Assembly: GCA_039704465.1 (NCBI GenBank)
Contig: JASFAU010000018.1
Coordinates: 558,001 to 622,000, forward strand
DNA from: Plasmodiophora brassicae
Taxonomy: Eukaryota > Endomyxa > Phytomyxea > Plasmodiophorida > Plasmodiophoridae
Length of the DNA: 64,000 nucleotides
Reading direction: 5' to 3'
Under the pieces are notes generated by a model, which searched no databases, had not been told where the DNA came from, and worked only from the letters and a program-made list of their open reading frames with translations. Positions 11,143 to 21,632 of this stretch are shown here, piece after piece. Position 1 is the first letter of the stretch, and each line of letters begins with the position of its first letter. The position numbers and the translations under genes are program-made.

Positions 11143-11445
11143 ATGGAGAGCACGCTGCCGTCCTGCTTCTCGTTCGACCTGTCCGGCATCGACCAAGGGT
11201 TTGTTCCTGAAGACCAGGTCGCCGTCTCCGCCGGGTTCCTCCCGCTGGACGCGTACAGGGCCGGCGGCGCCGTCCCGTTCCAGGCCGACCACAACGACGT
11301 CATGCTGCTGGACGAGGGCACCGTCTACAGCGCCGACGACGACTTCATCCAGGTGCGCATCGGGCGCGTCGCCCAGGACGCGCCGCCCGTCGTCCCCATG
11401 GACGCTTTCATCGCGTTCCTGCAGAACGCTGCCGACCTGCTCTGA
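11143..11445 (+). CDS. Hypothetical acidic 100-aa protein
   Basis: A single open frame from ATG to TGA, rich in Asp/Val/Ala, with no Cys clusters apart from one N-terminal Cys and no transmembrane segment. It reads smoothly (VPEDQVAVSAGFLPLDAY, DDDFIQVRIGRVAQDAP), and the opposite strand looks worse. I do not recognise a family. The upstream 200 bp contain the two TGACTCA-type sites. Confidence 0.55.
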   Translation: MESTLPSCFSFDLSGIDQGFVPEDQVAVSAGFLPLDAYRAGGAVPFQADHNDVMLLDEGTVYSADDDFIQVRIGRVAQDAPPVVPMDAFIAFLQNAADLL

Positions 11446-11543
11446 ATAGTCACCGAGCAGGCCGGCCCACCCCGCCCCACCCTCATATAAAACGCGAATA
11501 TCATACACCATGTTAACGCATCGCGCGCGCTAGACGTCTGTCT

Positions 11544-12769
11544 CTACGACGGGACGTGCAGGGCGATCCACGGGTGGTCCATCGCGTCGCTCGCCGAGAT
11601 CCGATGGTCCGGGTTGTACCGCATCAGCTTGTGGATGAGGTCCTTGGCCAGGTCGGACGCCGGGATCGACTTGGGGAACCAGGGCCCTGAAGGCGCGCGC
11701 GAACCGAACAATCAGCGCGAACGTTCGCTCGCACGTGGCGTGCGCGTGCCTACCGTGGCCAGGCATCGTGTCGTTTCGGAACCCTCGTAGCACGACCGAC
11801 TCGATCGTGCGGTTGTCCGACGTGCAATACGGGTCCCTGGGCGATATAATCAGAACAGGTCGCGTCGCGCGGTGGACCTGCACCGACCAAGGGCTGTAGC
11901 CGAAGAGCATGATGTAGAGGACGACGCCCAGGCTCCACAGGTCCACCTGCATGCCGTATCGCTGTGCGGGTGCAGGCGTGATCAGGATGGAAGAAGGGTG
12001 CATACAATCCCGATCGGCACGCGGTCGACCTGTTTGATTTGCTCGGGGGCCATGAACGCCGTCGTCCCGGTGCGTCCCGTCAGGACGGCGCCGGCCTGGC
12101 ACCGGGACGACAGCCCGAAGTCGATGAGCTTGATGTCGTGGCACGATTTCGGCTTCGTGAACATGATGTTGGACAGCTTGATGTCGCAGTGGGCGACGCC
12201 GGCGACTTCGTGCAGGTACACGACCGGGTCGAGCACCTGGACGCGGCGTCATCACGGGCGCGATATAGGGTGGCTGTGACGGCGGCGCCCGCCCCTGACC
12301 TGCCGGAAGATGATCGCGGCTTCGCGTTCAGGGAGGCGACCGCCCCGTTCCCCAATGTAGTCGAACAGGTCGCCGCCCATGCATCGCTCCATGACCAGGT
12401 AGATGTGCGACGCCGAACGGATGACGCGCTCCAGCCTAACAATCGATGTGTGGTTCAGGCTACCTGTGGCGCGCCGTTAGCACGCTCGGGCGCGTCGTGT
12501 GAGCGCACGAACGAGGCGTCACCTAGGATGTCGACCTCCTTCCTGTACAAGTTCATGAGGACATCGTAGTGCGGGGAGTCGACCGCTGGGATCTTGAGGA
12601 TCTTGGCGGCGAACTTCTCGCCGGTGATTCGGTCCTGGACGGAGAAGACGGACCCGAAGGCGCCGGGTTCGCCCAGGCACCTCCCGATGTGGTACTGGGA
12701 CGTCAGCCCGGCCACCAGCTGGTCGCGTTCGCATCGTCTCGTCTCCGGCGACGTCGCCGTCGTTGTCAT
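11544..12769 (-). CDS. Ser/Thr protein kinase, CAMK-like, non-RD
   Basis: Six exons on the minus strand: 12769-12523, 12463-12300, 12236-12030, 11961-11888, 11836-11754, 11686-11544; exact phase closure gives 305 aa, almost all of it kinase domain. Seen: Gly-rich loop LGEPGAFGSVF, the Lys in FAAKILK, a helix-C Glu in YRKEVDIL, catalytic loop HCDIKLSN, DFGLS, MAPEQ and VDLWSLGVVLYIMLFG. The C-lobe ends with HRISASDAMDHPW, as in calcium/calmodulin-dependent kinases. The usual HRD arginine is Cys (HCD), so this is a non-RD kinase and activation-loop phosphorylation may not be needed. No calmodulin-binding tail is evident; the protein stops just after the domain. The last intron but one is 51 nt with donor GTCGGT. 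Confidence 0.88.
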
Positions 12770-13338
12770 CTAGCACGGGAACGCCTGCGTTCCCGGTGAT
12801 CAACCGACACTGGCGTCGTGCGTGCAGCGCGCGGGACCACCCCCTTTGTGTTTCTGGAGAAGTTCCAGACGCCCGGGGGTATCCGGTGCGGGCGCGCCCG
12901 TCGGCACGATATGTTACATGCCACTGGCTCCCTGGGACGGCCTGCTCCTCGTCCCAGGCCCGCGTTTCCGGGTCGGCTGTGGTGCCCATCGCAGCGTTCC
13001 AGAATAGACTGTTGTTCTCTTCGTCGACGAGCGATCCGCCACGCCGGACGGCGCCGAGGTCCAGGTGACTGACACCAGGCGGGCCGTCGGCCTGATGAGG
13101 TGGCCTGCAGCAAAGTCCGCCGCACGCCGCCATGGTTTCTGCGGGGTTGGCCTGCCGCCTCGGCACGCTATTGCGCAACATGCGGAATGGCGACGCGCTC
13201 CGACGGGGACGCTGCTGCCGCGCGGCCGCACACACGTGGCGTGTCCGCAGCAGTCGGGAGCGCGCGCGCAACTCCGGTTCCGCTCCGGACCGTTCCTGTT
13301 TGAACACCCGGAGCGCAATATCGGGGCCGACTACAGCT
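12770..13338. other. Intergenic, no gene seen
   Basis: This is the upstream region of the minus-strand kinase and downstream of the Asp/His-rich gene. Several GC-rich open frames overlap here on both strands, but none has protein-like composition or a recognisable motif. Confidence 0.4.
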
Positions 13339-14412
13339 TTAGTGGTGGTGCATCAGAGGGAACGGCGAGAAGCCGGTGAACTCTGCATGGCGAATGTGGG
13401 CGTGGTGGTGGTGGTGGTCGTCGTCATCATCGTCGTGGTCGAAGGGCATGCCGTGCAGGTGGCTGTGGAACCCGTCGTCGTCGTCGTCGTCGTCGCCGTC
13501 GACGTAGTCGTGGTGGTCGTGCGGGGCGATGTCGAGGAGCTCGTGGACGTTGTCCTCGAGCAGGTTGTGCAGCGGGTGGTGGTGGTGGTGGTGGTGGTGC
13601 AGGAGGTGGTCGTGGCCCAGCAACGGATGCAGGTTCCCGTGGTGGATGCGATGATGGAAGTGCTCGGCGTCGTGCAGATGGTCGCCGTCATCGATGTCCT
13701 CGTCGACAACGAACGCTTCGTCGTCGTCGAACACGTGGTCGTCGAACACATGATCGTGGATGCCGTGGTCAACGATACGTTCGACGTTGACAGGCCTGAC
13801 GGCTTCCGTTGCCGACGGCAACATCGCCGACGATGCGGCGGGGACTGGTGCAGGTACTGGAAGAGGAGCCGGTGCCGGTACTGGAACAGGAACCGGCGCC
13901 GGTACTGGCACGGTTTGGACAGGTGGTGCCGGAACTGGAACTGGAACGGGAACAGGCATGGGAACCTGCTGGGCAGCCGGTGCGGGTGCAGGTACGGTTG
14001 TTGTCGTGGTCGCAGGAATCGTTCTGGTTGTCGTCGCGGGCACCGTTCTGGTTGTGGGGGCTGCCCCATCCGACACTGGAACGTCTTCTTCGACTGTTGT
14101 CGTGGACGTCACCTGCGGTTCGTCCATCTCTTCGGTCGTCGTCGTTGTCGTTGTTGTTGACGGCGCCGCTCCACCGTCATCGGTCACCGTCGTAAACGTT
14201 GACGGTTGCGCTTCCTGATCGGTGACCGTCGTCGTCGTCGTCGTGTCTCCGGGCGTCGCCTGATCGGCGGCGGTCGCTGAAGTCTGCGTGTCAGACGACG
14301 ACGGCGATGGGGCGTTTGACGCAGGAGCAGGCGTGCTGGTCGGATCGGTTTGAGCGTGAACGGCAAGGGCGGCGACGATCGCAGCGGCAAGCGCCACGTG
14401 TCGTAACGCCAT
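13339..14412 (-). CDS. Secreted low-complexity protein with Pro-Val repeats and an Asp/His-rich tail
   Basis: One open frame, 357 aa from ATG 14412. A clear signal peptide (MALRHVALAAAIVAALAVHA) precedes a Thr/Ser/Pro-rich mucin-like region. Residues ~130-200 are dipeptide-like PVPVPAP repeats. The last ~130 residues are packed with Asp and His, including runs of six to nine His and a near-terminal DDDDDDHHHHH. Such a tail could bind divalent metals or be pH-sensitive; the Thr-rich part is likely O-glycosylated. The start at 14412 was preferred over 14499 because the signal peptide begins there. A TGACTCA site lies at 14492-14498, 80 bp upstream. Confidence 0.72.
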   Translation of the reverse strand: MALRHVALAAAIVAALAVHAQTDPTSTPAPASNAPSPSSSDTQTSATAADQATPGDTTTTTTVTDQEAQPSTFTTVTDDGGAAPSTTTTTTTTEEMDEPQVTSTTTVEEDVPVSDGAAPTTRTVPATTTRTIPATTTTTVPAPAPAAQQVPMPVPVPVPVPAPPVQTVPVPAPVPVPVPAPAPLPVPAPVPAASSAMLPSATEAVRPVNVERIVDHGIHDHVFDDHVFDDDEAFVVDEDIDDGDHLHDAEHFHHRIHHGNLHPLLGHDHLLHHHHHHHHPLHNLLEDNVHELLDIAPHDHHDYVDGDDDDDDDGFHSHLHGMPFDHDDDDDDHHHHHAHIRHAEFTGFSPFPLMHHH

Positions 14413-14611
14413 TTTGGTTGGGAAGCAGCGATTGGTGATTGCCCTGCGCGGTCCGAAGCGGACCGACCCACGTTCCGGGGCCCGGGAACCGTGACTCAAC
14501 GCCGAGCGACTGACTTTGCGTATAGAACGAATCAGAGAACACGGTTAAGCCGTGCTCGGCTACGGCCGCGTATTAACAGAGCTGCGTGTTTAGAAAACAA
14601 TGTGTGGACAT

Positions 14612-15751
14612 CTACGAGGTGAACTTGGCCGGGAACCCGTCCGGTTCGGGCCGGAACGACGCCGACCCGGACAGCGCGCGGGCGTTCCTGTCGAACGCGT
14701 CCAGGAAGCGCTGGACGCGATCGCAGGTCCACGTGCAGGCCTGGTCGTCGAACTTGAAGTCGTCGAACTCGGCGTCGTACGACGACTTGCAGACGAGCGT
14801 CTCGAAGACGGACATGGACTCGTCGTCCGTCAGGTCGCGCTGCATGGCCCCGGCCATCTCGTAGAGCGTGCGGCCCGCCCGCGTGCAATGCTGGACGAAC
14901 AGCGTGCACAGCACGTACGTCATGATACACTCGTCGCGCAGGCCGATCCGCTTGAGCGCGACAATGTCCTCCACCGGGTTCAGCTTCATGATGTAGGCGA
15001 GCGTGCGCGCCGACAGCGGCATCTTGGCTTGGCGCCAGTCCGACCAGCAGAACATGGCGTCGGACAGCGTCCTGAACGACGGCAGCGAGAACCCGTGGTC
15101 GATCGGGATCAGCCGGTACGTGTCCGGGCGGTCGCCCCTGCTGACCAGCAGGTTGCCGACGTGGCGGTCCAGGTTGAACAGGCGCAGGTCGAGCAGCGAG
15201 ACGGCGTGCACGTTCTCCAGGTCGTACTTGGACGGGCCCAGGTCCTCCGACGTGCACATGTGCTCGGCGAACTCCTGCAGGCTCCCATAGTGCTCCGCCC
15301 CACTGCCCTGGTCGACGACCGACACGAAATCCGTCTTGGGGACGCCGGCGAACCCGTCGAAATCCAGAAGGAACGCCGCCCGCTCCTTCGCGGCCGCGTC
15401 ACCAACAACAATGCCCTAACAGACGCGCGCGTCAGTAGACGCAGACGGTGGTGCGATGCACCGCGTGCTGACCCGTTTGATGACGGCATGGATGGACATC
15501 TTGCGACGGATCTGCATGGCGGCCTCCTCGGCGGCCGGCTTGAAGACGCCGACCTGCTTCCCCGTCTTGCGGTTCTTGACAAAGTACGTGCCCTGGGCGG
15601 TGGGCGGCGACAGCGGGTCCCGGACGAGCTCGACGGTGTCGCTCGTCAGGCGCTGGCCCTTGTCGCGCGGCGACTCCTGGATTAACTTGATGTCGCGCGC
15701 CAGCGACGCCGTTGACAGGCGCGGCGTGCTGGATCCATCGTCAGCGTGCAT
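14612..15751 (-). CDS. Phosphatidylinositol 4-kinase type II/gamma-like kinase
   Basis: Two exons: 15751-15473 and 15415-14612; phases close to give 360 aa. The N-terminal lobe has GTYFVKNRKTGKQVGVFKPA, the ATP-site Lys segment of PI4KII/plant PI4K-gamma proteins, followed by IVVGDAAAKERAAFLLDFDG. The catalytic region LRLFNLDRHVGNLLV and the metal-binding IPIDHGFSLP match this family well. It would phosphorylate phosphatidylinositol, or act as a protein kinase as reported for some plant gamma members. No ubiquitin-like or membrane segment is seen. A TGACTCA site lies at 15828-15834, upstream of the start. Confidence 0.85.
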
Positions 15752-15926
15752 GGGGAGACGGTGAGGGTAGTGGATGAATGGAGTCACGTGATGCGACGGG
15801 CGCCTGGTCGGGGCGGTAGGACCCGGTTGACTCAACGCGGGCGCGCCTGCTGCTGGACGCTAAGGGGGTGTGTATTCTTCTTACAGATGGGGGTTTTAAA
15901 CAAGGGGAGGGAGGGTTGCCGTCGTG

Positions 15927-17380
15927 TTATTGGTCGGCAGTAGGCGGAGGCGACGTAACCGTCTGGGACACCTCGGAGACGGGTGCTGGACTAGGTGATG
16001 CGACGACGGGCAGCGATTCATCGGTGCTGGCCCCGGCAGGAGCAGGCGTAGGCGTCGTCGCCGCCGCTGTTGCTGGCATGGAGAACCTCGAGCAGACTTT
16101 GCACTTGTACGTGAAGCACCCGTGCTCGCAGCGCCGCTTGCATTCCTTGCACTGGTACTTGACGTTGTCGTGGACGCAGATGGCGCTGCCGCCACAGTCC
16201 TTGCACTTGCACTTCTGCCTGCCGTGATCGCAGACGCCCTTGCCGCCACACTTCGTACAGTAATACGGCGTCTTCCCGTGAATGCACTTCTTGGGCCCGC
16301 TCCCTGATGACGATCCACTTCGGGAGCGTCGTTGTCGGGTCGGGGCCGCCACATCCTCGTAGACTGGCGGGCAGCCGTGTCCGTCCTGGGTCGCTGCTCG
16401 CAGCAGCGTCTGTAGCGACGATAGCGTGGGTCCTTCGACGGGTCGCTGGCGTTTGATCGGCCGACTTGAGTCAGACATGCCCGGCGGGGTCGACCTCATC
16501 GCCGGCAGGGATCCCACCGGGTACTGCAGGTAGCAATGGTCTTCGTCCTGGCTGGAATCATCGTGGTCGTCGTTGCCGACCGGGCGTCGCATCGCAACGG
16601 TCCGATCGCCTTGCCCTTCGCTGGACGGGAGCGGCGGTGGGGACCGCCTCGAGTACGGCATGACGCCGCTCGTCTTGCTGAAGAATGCAACCAACGCGGG
16701 AGCACCAGGTACGAACGCGTTCTCGTCGATCCAGCTGCAGGACTTCACTGGCAAGTTCGCCCCTGGAGAGGCACATTCAGGCACGGCCACAGCGGACAGA
16801 AACGACAGCAACGACGTACACTTGACGAGGTACTCGGAGCGCCCGGTGGCCGTCCCTCGACAATCGAGAATGCATTCGACGGCGCCCAGGTCGTGATGGT
16901 TCGCGTTGCTGTTCAGCGGCGACGGCGATCGATTCCTGGCCGTGGGCGCTCTTGCCATCATCGACGACAGAATCGACGACGATCTGCGAATCTGACAGCG
17001 ATGGTACTCGATGACCAGGCCCGGGTCCGCGAATTCATGGCCGGCATCGACCCATTCGTTGGGCATGGTCGGGTCCGTCCCTGGGCGCAGGCGTCACGAA
17101 ACGATGGACGACAGGGAATGCCGGCGGACTCACATTCGATGAGGTAGTGGGCTGGTCTGCCGTCGGGCGCGGTGCGACAGTCGACGACGCGCTTGGCGAT
17201 GCGCGCGCCGCCGGCGGCCGCCGCAGCTGCGTCCTGCTCATTCCGCACCGGCGAATGCGCGACCCTGCCCGTCTTCAGGCCGACCTCATCGTTGATGGCG
17301 GCGGAGGCGTGGCCGGCGTCGGCGATCCAGGCGAGGGCGGGCGCATCGCAGACGACGACCTGTTCGCATTCCGCCATCAT
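15927..17380 (-). CDS. Tandem-chromodomain protein with Cys/His repeat domain
   Basis: Three exons: 17380-17134, 17080-16820, 16762-15927; phases close to give 447 aa (522 nt upstream is also open, with an alternative ATG at 17455). Chromodomain 1 is split by intron 1 (donor GTGAGT), giving RVVDCRTAPDGRPAHYLIEW, then NEWVDAGHEF. Chromodomain 2 is split at the same place by intron 2, giving VECILDC...EYLVKW, then CSWIDENAF. In both, splicing restores the aromatic-cage Trp. A Ser/Pro-rich linker leads to a Cys/His-rich region of about 70 residues (KCIHGKTPYYCTKCGGKGVC, CDHGRQKCKCKDCGG, CEHGCFTYKCKVC), a zinc-binding repeat seen in many protists. Chromatin binding to methylated histone is inferred from the chromodomains. 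Confidence 0.82.
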
Positions 17381-17668
17381 ATTCGCAGTGCGAGTGGCGC
17401 GTGGGAATTTCCCTGGGCGGCGCTGCGCCACGGCGATTTGGGACAAGCGCCCCACGGCATTACGCGCTGGCGCGAACCCAGTTTGGCAAAATTCTTTCGC
17501 CGTCCGGGCCGGGAAGTGCGCGACGGGCGCGACGGCAGCTCAGCCACTCTGCGGCTGCAGCGGACGCCGCGGGCGCTGCTCCGTTTTGGCCGCTGGCTGG
17601 ACAGGCGGTAACGGACCGGATCCGCCGGCATGTCCGCGGGCACTCCGTACGGCGCCACGTGCCTGGCC

Positions 17669-17811
17669 CGGCGGTGTATTGTTCGTGATGCCCGCAGATG
17701 TCAACGCTCCGTATTCGCCAACGGCGCGTCCGTGTCCCGGACACTACTTCGCGCATGGCAACGACCCAGCATTGGCGGTGTATCGTTCGCGATGCCCGCA
17801 GGTGTCAACGC
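17669..17811 (+). repeat. Two ~40-bp direct repeats about 104 bp apart
   Basis: GGCGGTGTATTGTTCGTGAT at about 17670 recurs as GGCGGTGTATCGTTCGCGAT at about 17774. Each continues with GCCCGCAG(A/G)TGTCAACGC. They lie in the gene-free stretch 17381-18015 between the chromodomain gene and CPSF30, where I see no other feature. Confidence 0.6.
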
Positions 17812-18015
17812 GCTCTGTCGCGCCGGTCCTGGTCTTTCCGGGCAGAAGAATACATGTTGCGGACGCGCAATTCAGCGGGCAAGAGGACTCCATTTGTACC
17901 CTAGGCTGTCACAGTTGACGGATTCGCATTGGCGGTATTTACGTTAACAACGAACAGTGCAGCAGCAGGACGCAAAAAGTGCGTGCGCAGAGGAGCAACG
18001 GGTGGTTGTCGACCA

Positions 18016-18905
18016 ATGTTGCTGTTCAACCCCGCCGAGCTCGAGTCGACCCGGTTCCTAATCGAGGAGCCGCTGTCGAAGGAGGTCGAACGGCGCCTGG
18101 CCGCCAAGCTTGGCGATACGCGCCCGGTCTGCAAGTATTTCCTGAAGGGGTATGTATGCGGTATGCGCCGGTGCGACTCATCTGACGACGATGCAGCGGG
18201 TGTAATAAAACCGATTGCGAATTTAAGCATGCCCGAGGATCAAGGGAGAAATCGGTAGTATGCAAGCACTGGCTTCGGTATGATATTCTCCTTTGATCAT
18301 GGGCAATTCGGCGTGTCTGACGCATGTGCTTCGTTAGAGGGCTCTGCAAGAAGGACGAGCAGTGCGAGTTCCTTCATGAGTTCGACATGTCCCGCATGCC
18401 AATCTGTCACTTCTGGACCACGTACGGCGAATGCTCCAATCCCGATTGCCCGTTCCTGCACCTGAAACCCGAGGACCGCGTCAAGGACTGCCTCTGGTAC
18501 TATCGCGGATTCTGCAAGCACGGTTGGGTTATCGTTCGCGTCCCGTATGCAACCTGGCAGGCCGCTAACCTTGCGCCAGGCCCGAAATGTCGAAACCGGC
18601 ACGTGCGGAACGAACCGTGTGTGGACTACATGGCCGGGTTCTGTCCCAAGGGACCCGACTGCAAATTCGGACAGTACGAGCACGTCAGATCGGCTCTGTG
18701 TGGGTCGTGAACTGATACGAAGTCTGACAGCCCGAAGTTCGAGCTTCCGCTCGACGAGATGCGGGGCGGGTCGACCACCCCAGCAATCTGTACACGATGC
18801 AACAGCGTTGGGCACAAACCCCAACAGTGCCCGCAGTTCACGGTAATGATGTCTGTCGGGCCCAGATGGAACTTGCCGACTGATGCCGGAACGTGTATTG
18901 TGTAG
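18016..18905 (+). CDS. CPSF4: CPSF30/CPSF4-like polyadenylation factor
   Basis: Four exons: 18016-18149, 18338-18522, 18580-18673, 18731-18905. A run of CCCH fingers is seen: VCKYFLKGGLC with CEFLHEFDM, then CHFWTTYGECSNPDCPFLH, CLWYYRGFCKHGPKCRNRH, and CVDYMAGFCPKGPDCKFGH followed by PKFELP. A C-terminal CCHC knuckle (CTRCNSVGHKPQQCPQF) follows, as in CPSF4. The protein binds the AAUAAA region within the cleavage and polyadenylation complex in the nucleus. The first intron is long for this genome (188 nt). The C-terminus is uncertain: translation runs to TAG 18905, but a GTAATG donor at 18842 could skip to a Gly/Pro-rich exon near 18996-19110. Confidence 0.85.
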
Positions 18906-19156
18906 AGCCGAGTGCACACCGACCAAAGCTCAGGATACGAGTAGGAGGGGCCTTGACGCTCTCCGTGTCTGCGACATCTGAGCATCTCTGTACAGCTATG
19001 GCAACTTTTCAAGCGACAGGAACCCGGCGTATGGGAACAGCTCCGCGCCGCCTGTTCCAGGATTTGGCCAGCAACCATCGTTCCACTCTGCGCGTTGATA
19101 CATCCAAGTGTATTTACAATACAGAACGTCGACGTATCCCAGCCGATTGACTCACC

Positions 19157-19870
19157 ATGCATGATTCCACAAGGCCAGTGGGGGTATGGCTCCGGCACAC
19201 CTTTTTCGCCATCATGGCGCGATCACGGGCACGATGCTTCTGCTGTGCCATGTGCATCATCATCGTCTTGTTTATTGTCGGCATAGGCATATACGTCGCT
19301 GTGAACTGGCCCAGCACCGATTTTCAGTCTAGCACAACTGTGGACGACGTTGCGGTCGAATCCGTAAGCACCTCCCAGGTCGTCCTAGCTTTGGCCATGA
19401 CAACGGTCACCTACAACCCGAACAACTTTGATGTTGCATTGGAAAGTGGATCGGCAACCCTGCTATTCGCATCCCAGCAAGGTGGGCGTTACCAAATTGG
19501 CGATGTACCAAGTCTGCCGAAGGCCACCCTGGCGGGCAAACAGGCCACCCATGTATCGACTGTCGTCCCAGTCGTCTTTGATGCTAAGAAAGTCGGAATT
19601 GGGGCCTTGCAAGGTGACCGTGCTGAGCTTCGTCCATATTGTCTCGATGCTAACGCCCATACAGACCTTTTCCAGACATGCCTGATCAGTCGCAATGGTG
19701 TGCTGGCGTTCGGTGTCGCGATTCACCTGCAGGTCCGAGTGGGGATCATCCCATTCACCTTCCCTGTGAACCTGCCCAACAAATACGTCAGCGTCCCTTG
19801 TCCGGTGGGCTTAACAGATGCCGTTATCACTAACGGCGAGCAGGATCTATTGCCTTGGCTATCCCGGTAG
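19157..19870 (+). CDS. LEA-2/NHL-like single-pass membrane protein
   Basis: One open frame of 237 aa. A Cys-flanked transmembrane helix (CIIIVLFIVGIGIYVAV) lies near residue 37-54. It is followed by a beta-rich extracytoplasmic domain with the LEA-2 style TVTYNPNNFDVALESGSA segment and later PFTFPVNLPNKYVSVP. Plant NDR1/HIN1-like and LEA14-type proteins share this layout and bind membranes or protect against stress. Start 19157 gives the longest frame; ATG 19214 (MARSRARCFCC) is more typical for such proteins. A TGACTCA site sits at 19148-19154, directly before the first ATG. Confidence 0.6.
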   Translation: MHDSTRPVGVWLRHTFFAIMARSRARCFCCAMCIIIVLFIVGIGIYVAVNWPSTDFQSSTTVDDVAVESVSTSQVVLALAMTTVTYNPNNFDVALESGSATLLFASQQGGRYQIGDVPSLPKATLAGKQATHVSTVVPVVFDAKKVGIGALQGDRAELRPYCLDANAHTDLFQTCLISRNGVLAFGVAIHLQVRVGIIPFTFPVNLPNKYVSVPCPVGLTDAVITNGEQDLLPWLSR

Positions 19871-20353
19871 CAAAAGCGCATTCGAACGTCAGTGCACGCA
19901 ACTGTATCCATCTCTGGTTGGATTTCTCGATCGAGTTCTTGGTTGCACAGCAAACGCCTTTGAAAATCGAGGCCAACTCCGATAACCGTTTCGCTCTGCC
20001 CTGACCGTCGGGGCGTGCGCTGTTGCGCGGACACAGCCCCTCGCCGTCAAGGCCGTCTCCCGGGACACGAGAGCTGTTCATTTTGTTATGAGCTGTACGT
20101 GGACGTCGTTGCCGTTGACGTGCCTCACAAGACACAGCCCCAGCGGACGACTGCCCGTGACCTGGCGTTGCAGACACGTCTGGAAGCAGAGGGCAGCGAA
20201 ATCGCACTTTGACAGGAAATCTGTATTAAACGCCCGTTCACTTCAGTAGAGAGTTTCCGCAGTTCATGGGCCCACTGTGAGAGTTCCGATCCGAACATTG
20301 ACCGCGAGGCAGCTCTCACTGTGAAGTCAGTGTACGGTGAGGAGCGCTCGTTG

Positions 20354-21200
20354 ATGCAGGCGAACCAGCCCGCCAGGTCGGGCATCGACGCGCCAGAGCG
20401 CGCGCCAGTGAAGAGGAAAGCGTTTCGATTCCGGATTCATCACGACATCGACCTGCTGAAGGAAGTGCAGGCGAACCGGCCGTTCGCTGCTGCGCATGGG
20501 GACGTTCGGGCGGCATGGGATTTTATCGCGGCCAACCTCTCCCGATACTTCGACACGGATCTGTCGAGTACTGCTGCGCAACGTCGGTTTGACGCGTTGG
20601 TCAGGGCCTTCAATAAGAAGGAGATGGAATCTCTTCGGGCGTCAGTCACAGACGAAGAGTTTGAAGAGCGAGACCGGTATCTTACCGAACTGAAACAGAT
20701 GGCATGCTTGATCTGATTTATCTATGTTTGGTGTCTCATGAGTTTTCGTTCAGATGGACGACGCCGAGATCGAACGCGCTGAACGCGCGTCGAAAACCGA
20801 GGAACGCGCGAAGGCCAAGGACGCTGCCGTAAAGAAGATGATGGAGCAGACGCTGCTTCGTCTGGAGCCACGCAAGCCCCGCCCTCGCAAACGGTCACCG
20901 TCAAAACGTTGGGCGTCATCCGATTCGTCGTCGACTGACTCGGGCGTCGGTCCTGATGAACCGGGCAAGCGGCCTGCCAAGACACGGCGGTCTTCTGCTA
21001 ATAGCAGCCAGGATGACACGCTGATGTCCTGGTTGGAGAGCCAGAAGGAGTCTCATAAGGCGCGGCTTGAGTTGCTGCAGCGTCAGATGGAACTGAACGA
21101 GCAACGTTTCGCCTTGGAACGTTCGGAGCGCGTTCAGTCCCTTCAGCTGCAGGGGAAGCTGATGGATCTGATCGACAAAATGATACAGAAGCTGCAGTAA
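20354..21200 (+). CDS. SANT/Myb-like DNA-binding protein with C-terminal coiled coil
   Basis: Two parts in one frame once about 55 bp are removed: 20354-20698 and 20754-21200, 263 aa. The first has a Myb/SANT-like helical domain (RIHHDIDLLKEVQANRPF, WDFIAANLSRYF, RRFDALVRAFNKKE). The second is a basic, Ser-rich linker with an NLS-like PRKPRPRKRSPSKR, then a long Glu/Gln/Leu coiled coil. This matches families common in oomycetes and other protists and suggests a nuclear DNA-binding protein. The joint is odd: CAGATGG occurs at both edges and no GT donor is present, so the intron is non-canonical or the frame is interrupted. Two separate genes 37 bp apart is the alternative. Confidence 0.62.
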
Positions 21201-21632
21201 ACTTGGTATATTACGTTAACGACGTTTGGGTTCGACACTGAAGTAATCCGATGTTAACGAACCATACACGCACGTCTTATTCAGATTCTTCAGGATGACG
21301 GCGACCGGGTAGAACTTACCCACGGCTTGCAGATACAGCTTTACGTTCTTCGCATAAATCGATGAACGCCCAGAGCGTCGCTACACTTCCAGATCCCCCA
21401 TCGTCACCGTCTATTCCATCGTCGACTACAATGCTCAGCCTGACGTCTGGGGGGCGAATCATCGTGACGCTGCCATTTCGGTGCGCCCGACGCAGGAGGA
21501 TGACTATCCTAGTGATGTGACGAACGACGCGTCTCCAACATCGTTGTTAGACATGATATTTTGGTTACGGTTCAATAAGTGCTCGAGGACAAACCGAAAA
21601 TTTGTATGGAAACGAAACGTGGGCGAGCAGAA
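21201..21632. other. Intergenic, nothing recognised
   Basis: Convergent 3' region between the SANT-like gene (plus) and the J-like gene (minus). No frame with protein-like composition beyond about 60 codons. Confidence 0.4.

Noticed and set aside
12519..13307. 262-codon minus-strand ORF upstream of and overlapping the kinase
   Set aside because: Arg/Pro-rich frame in a different phase from kinase exon 1; typical GC-driven open frame.
13132..14160. 342-codon Val-rich plus-strand ORF
   Set aside because: Mirror of the Asp/His-rich gene: GTCGTC and GTGGTG runs are His/Asp codons read backwards. The minus frame has a signal peptide.
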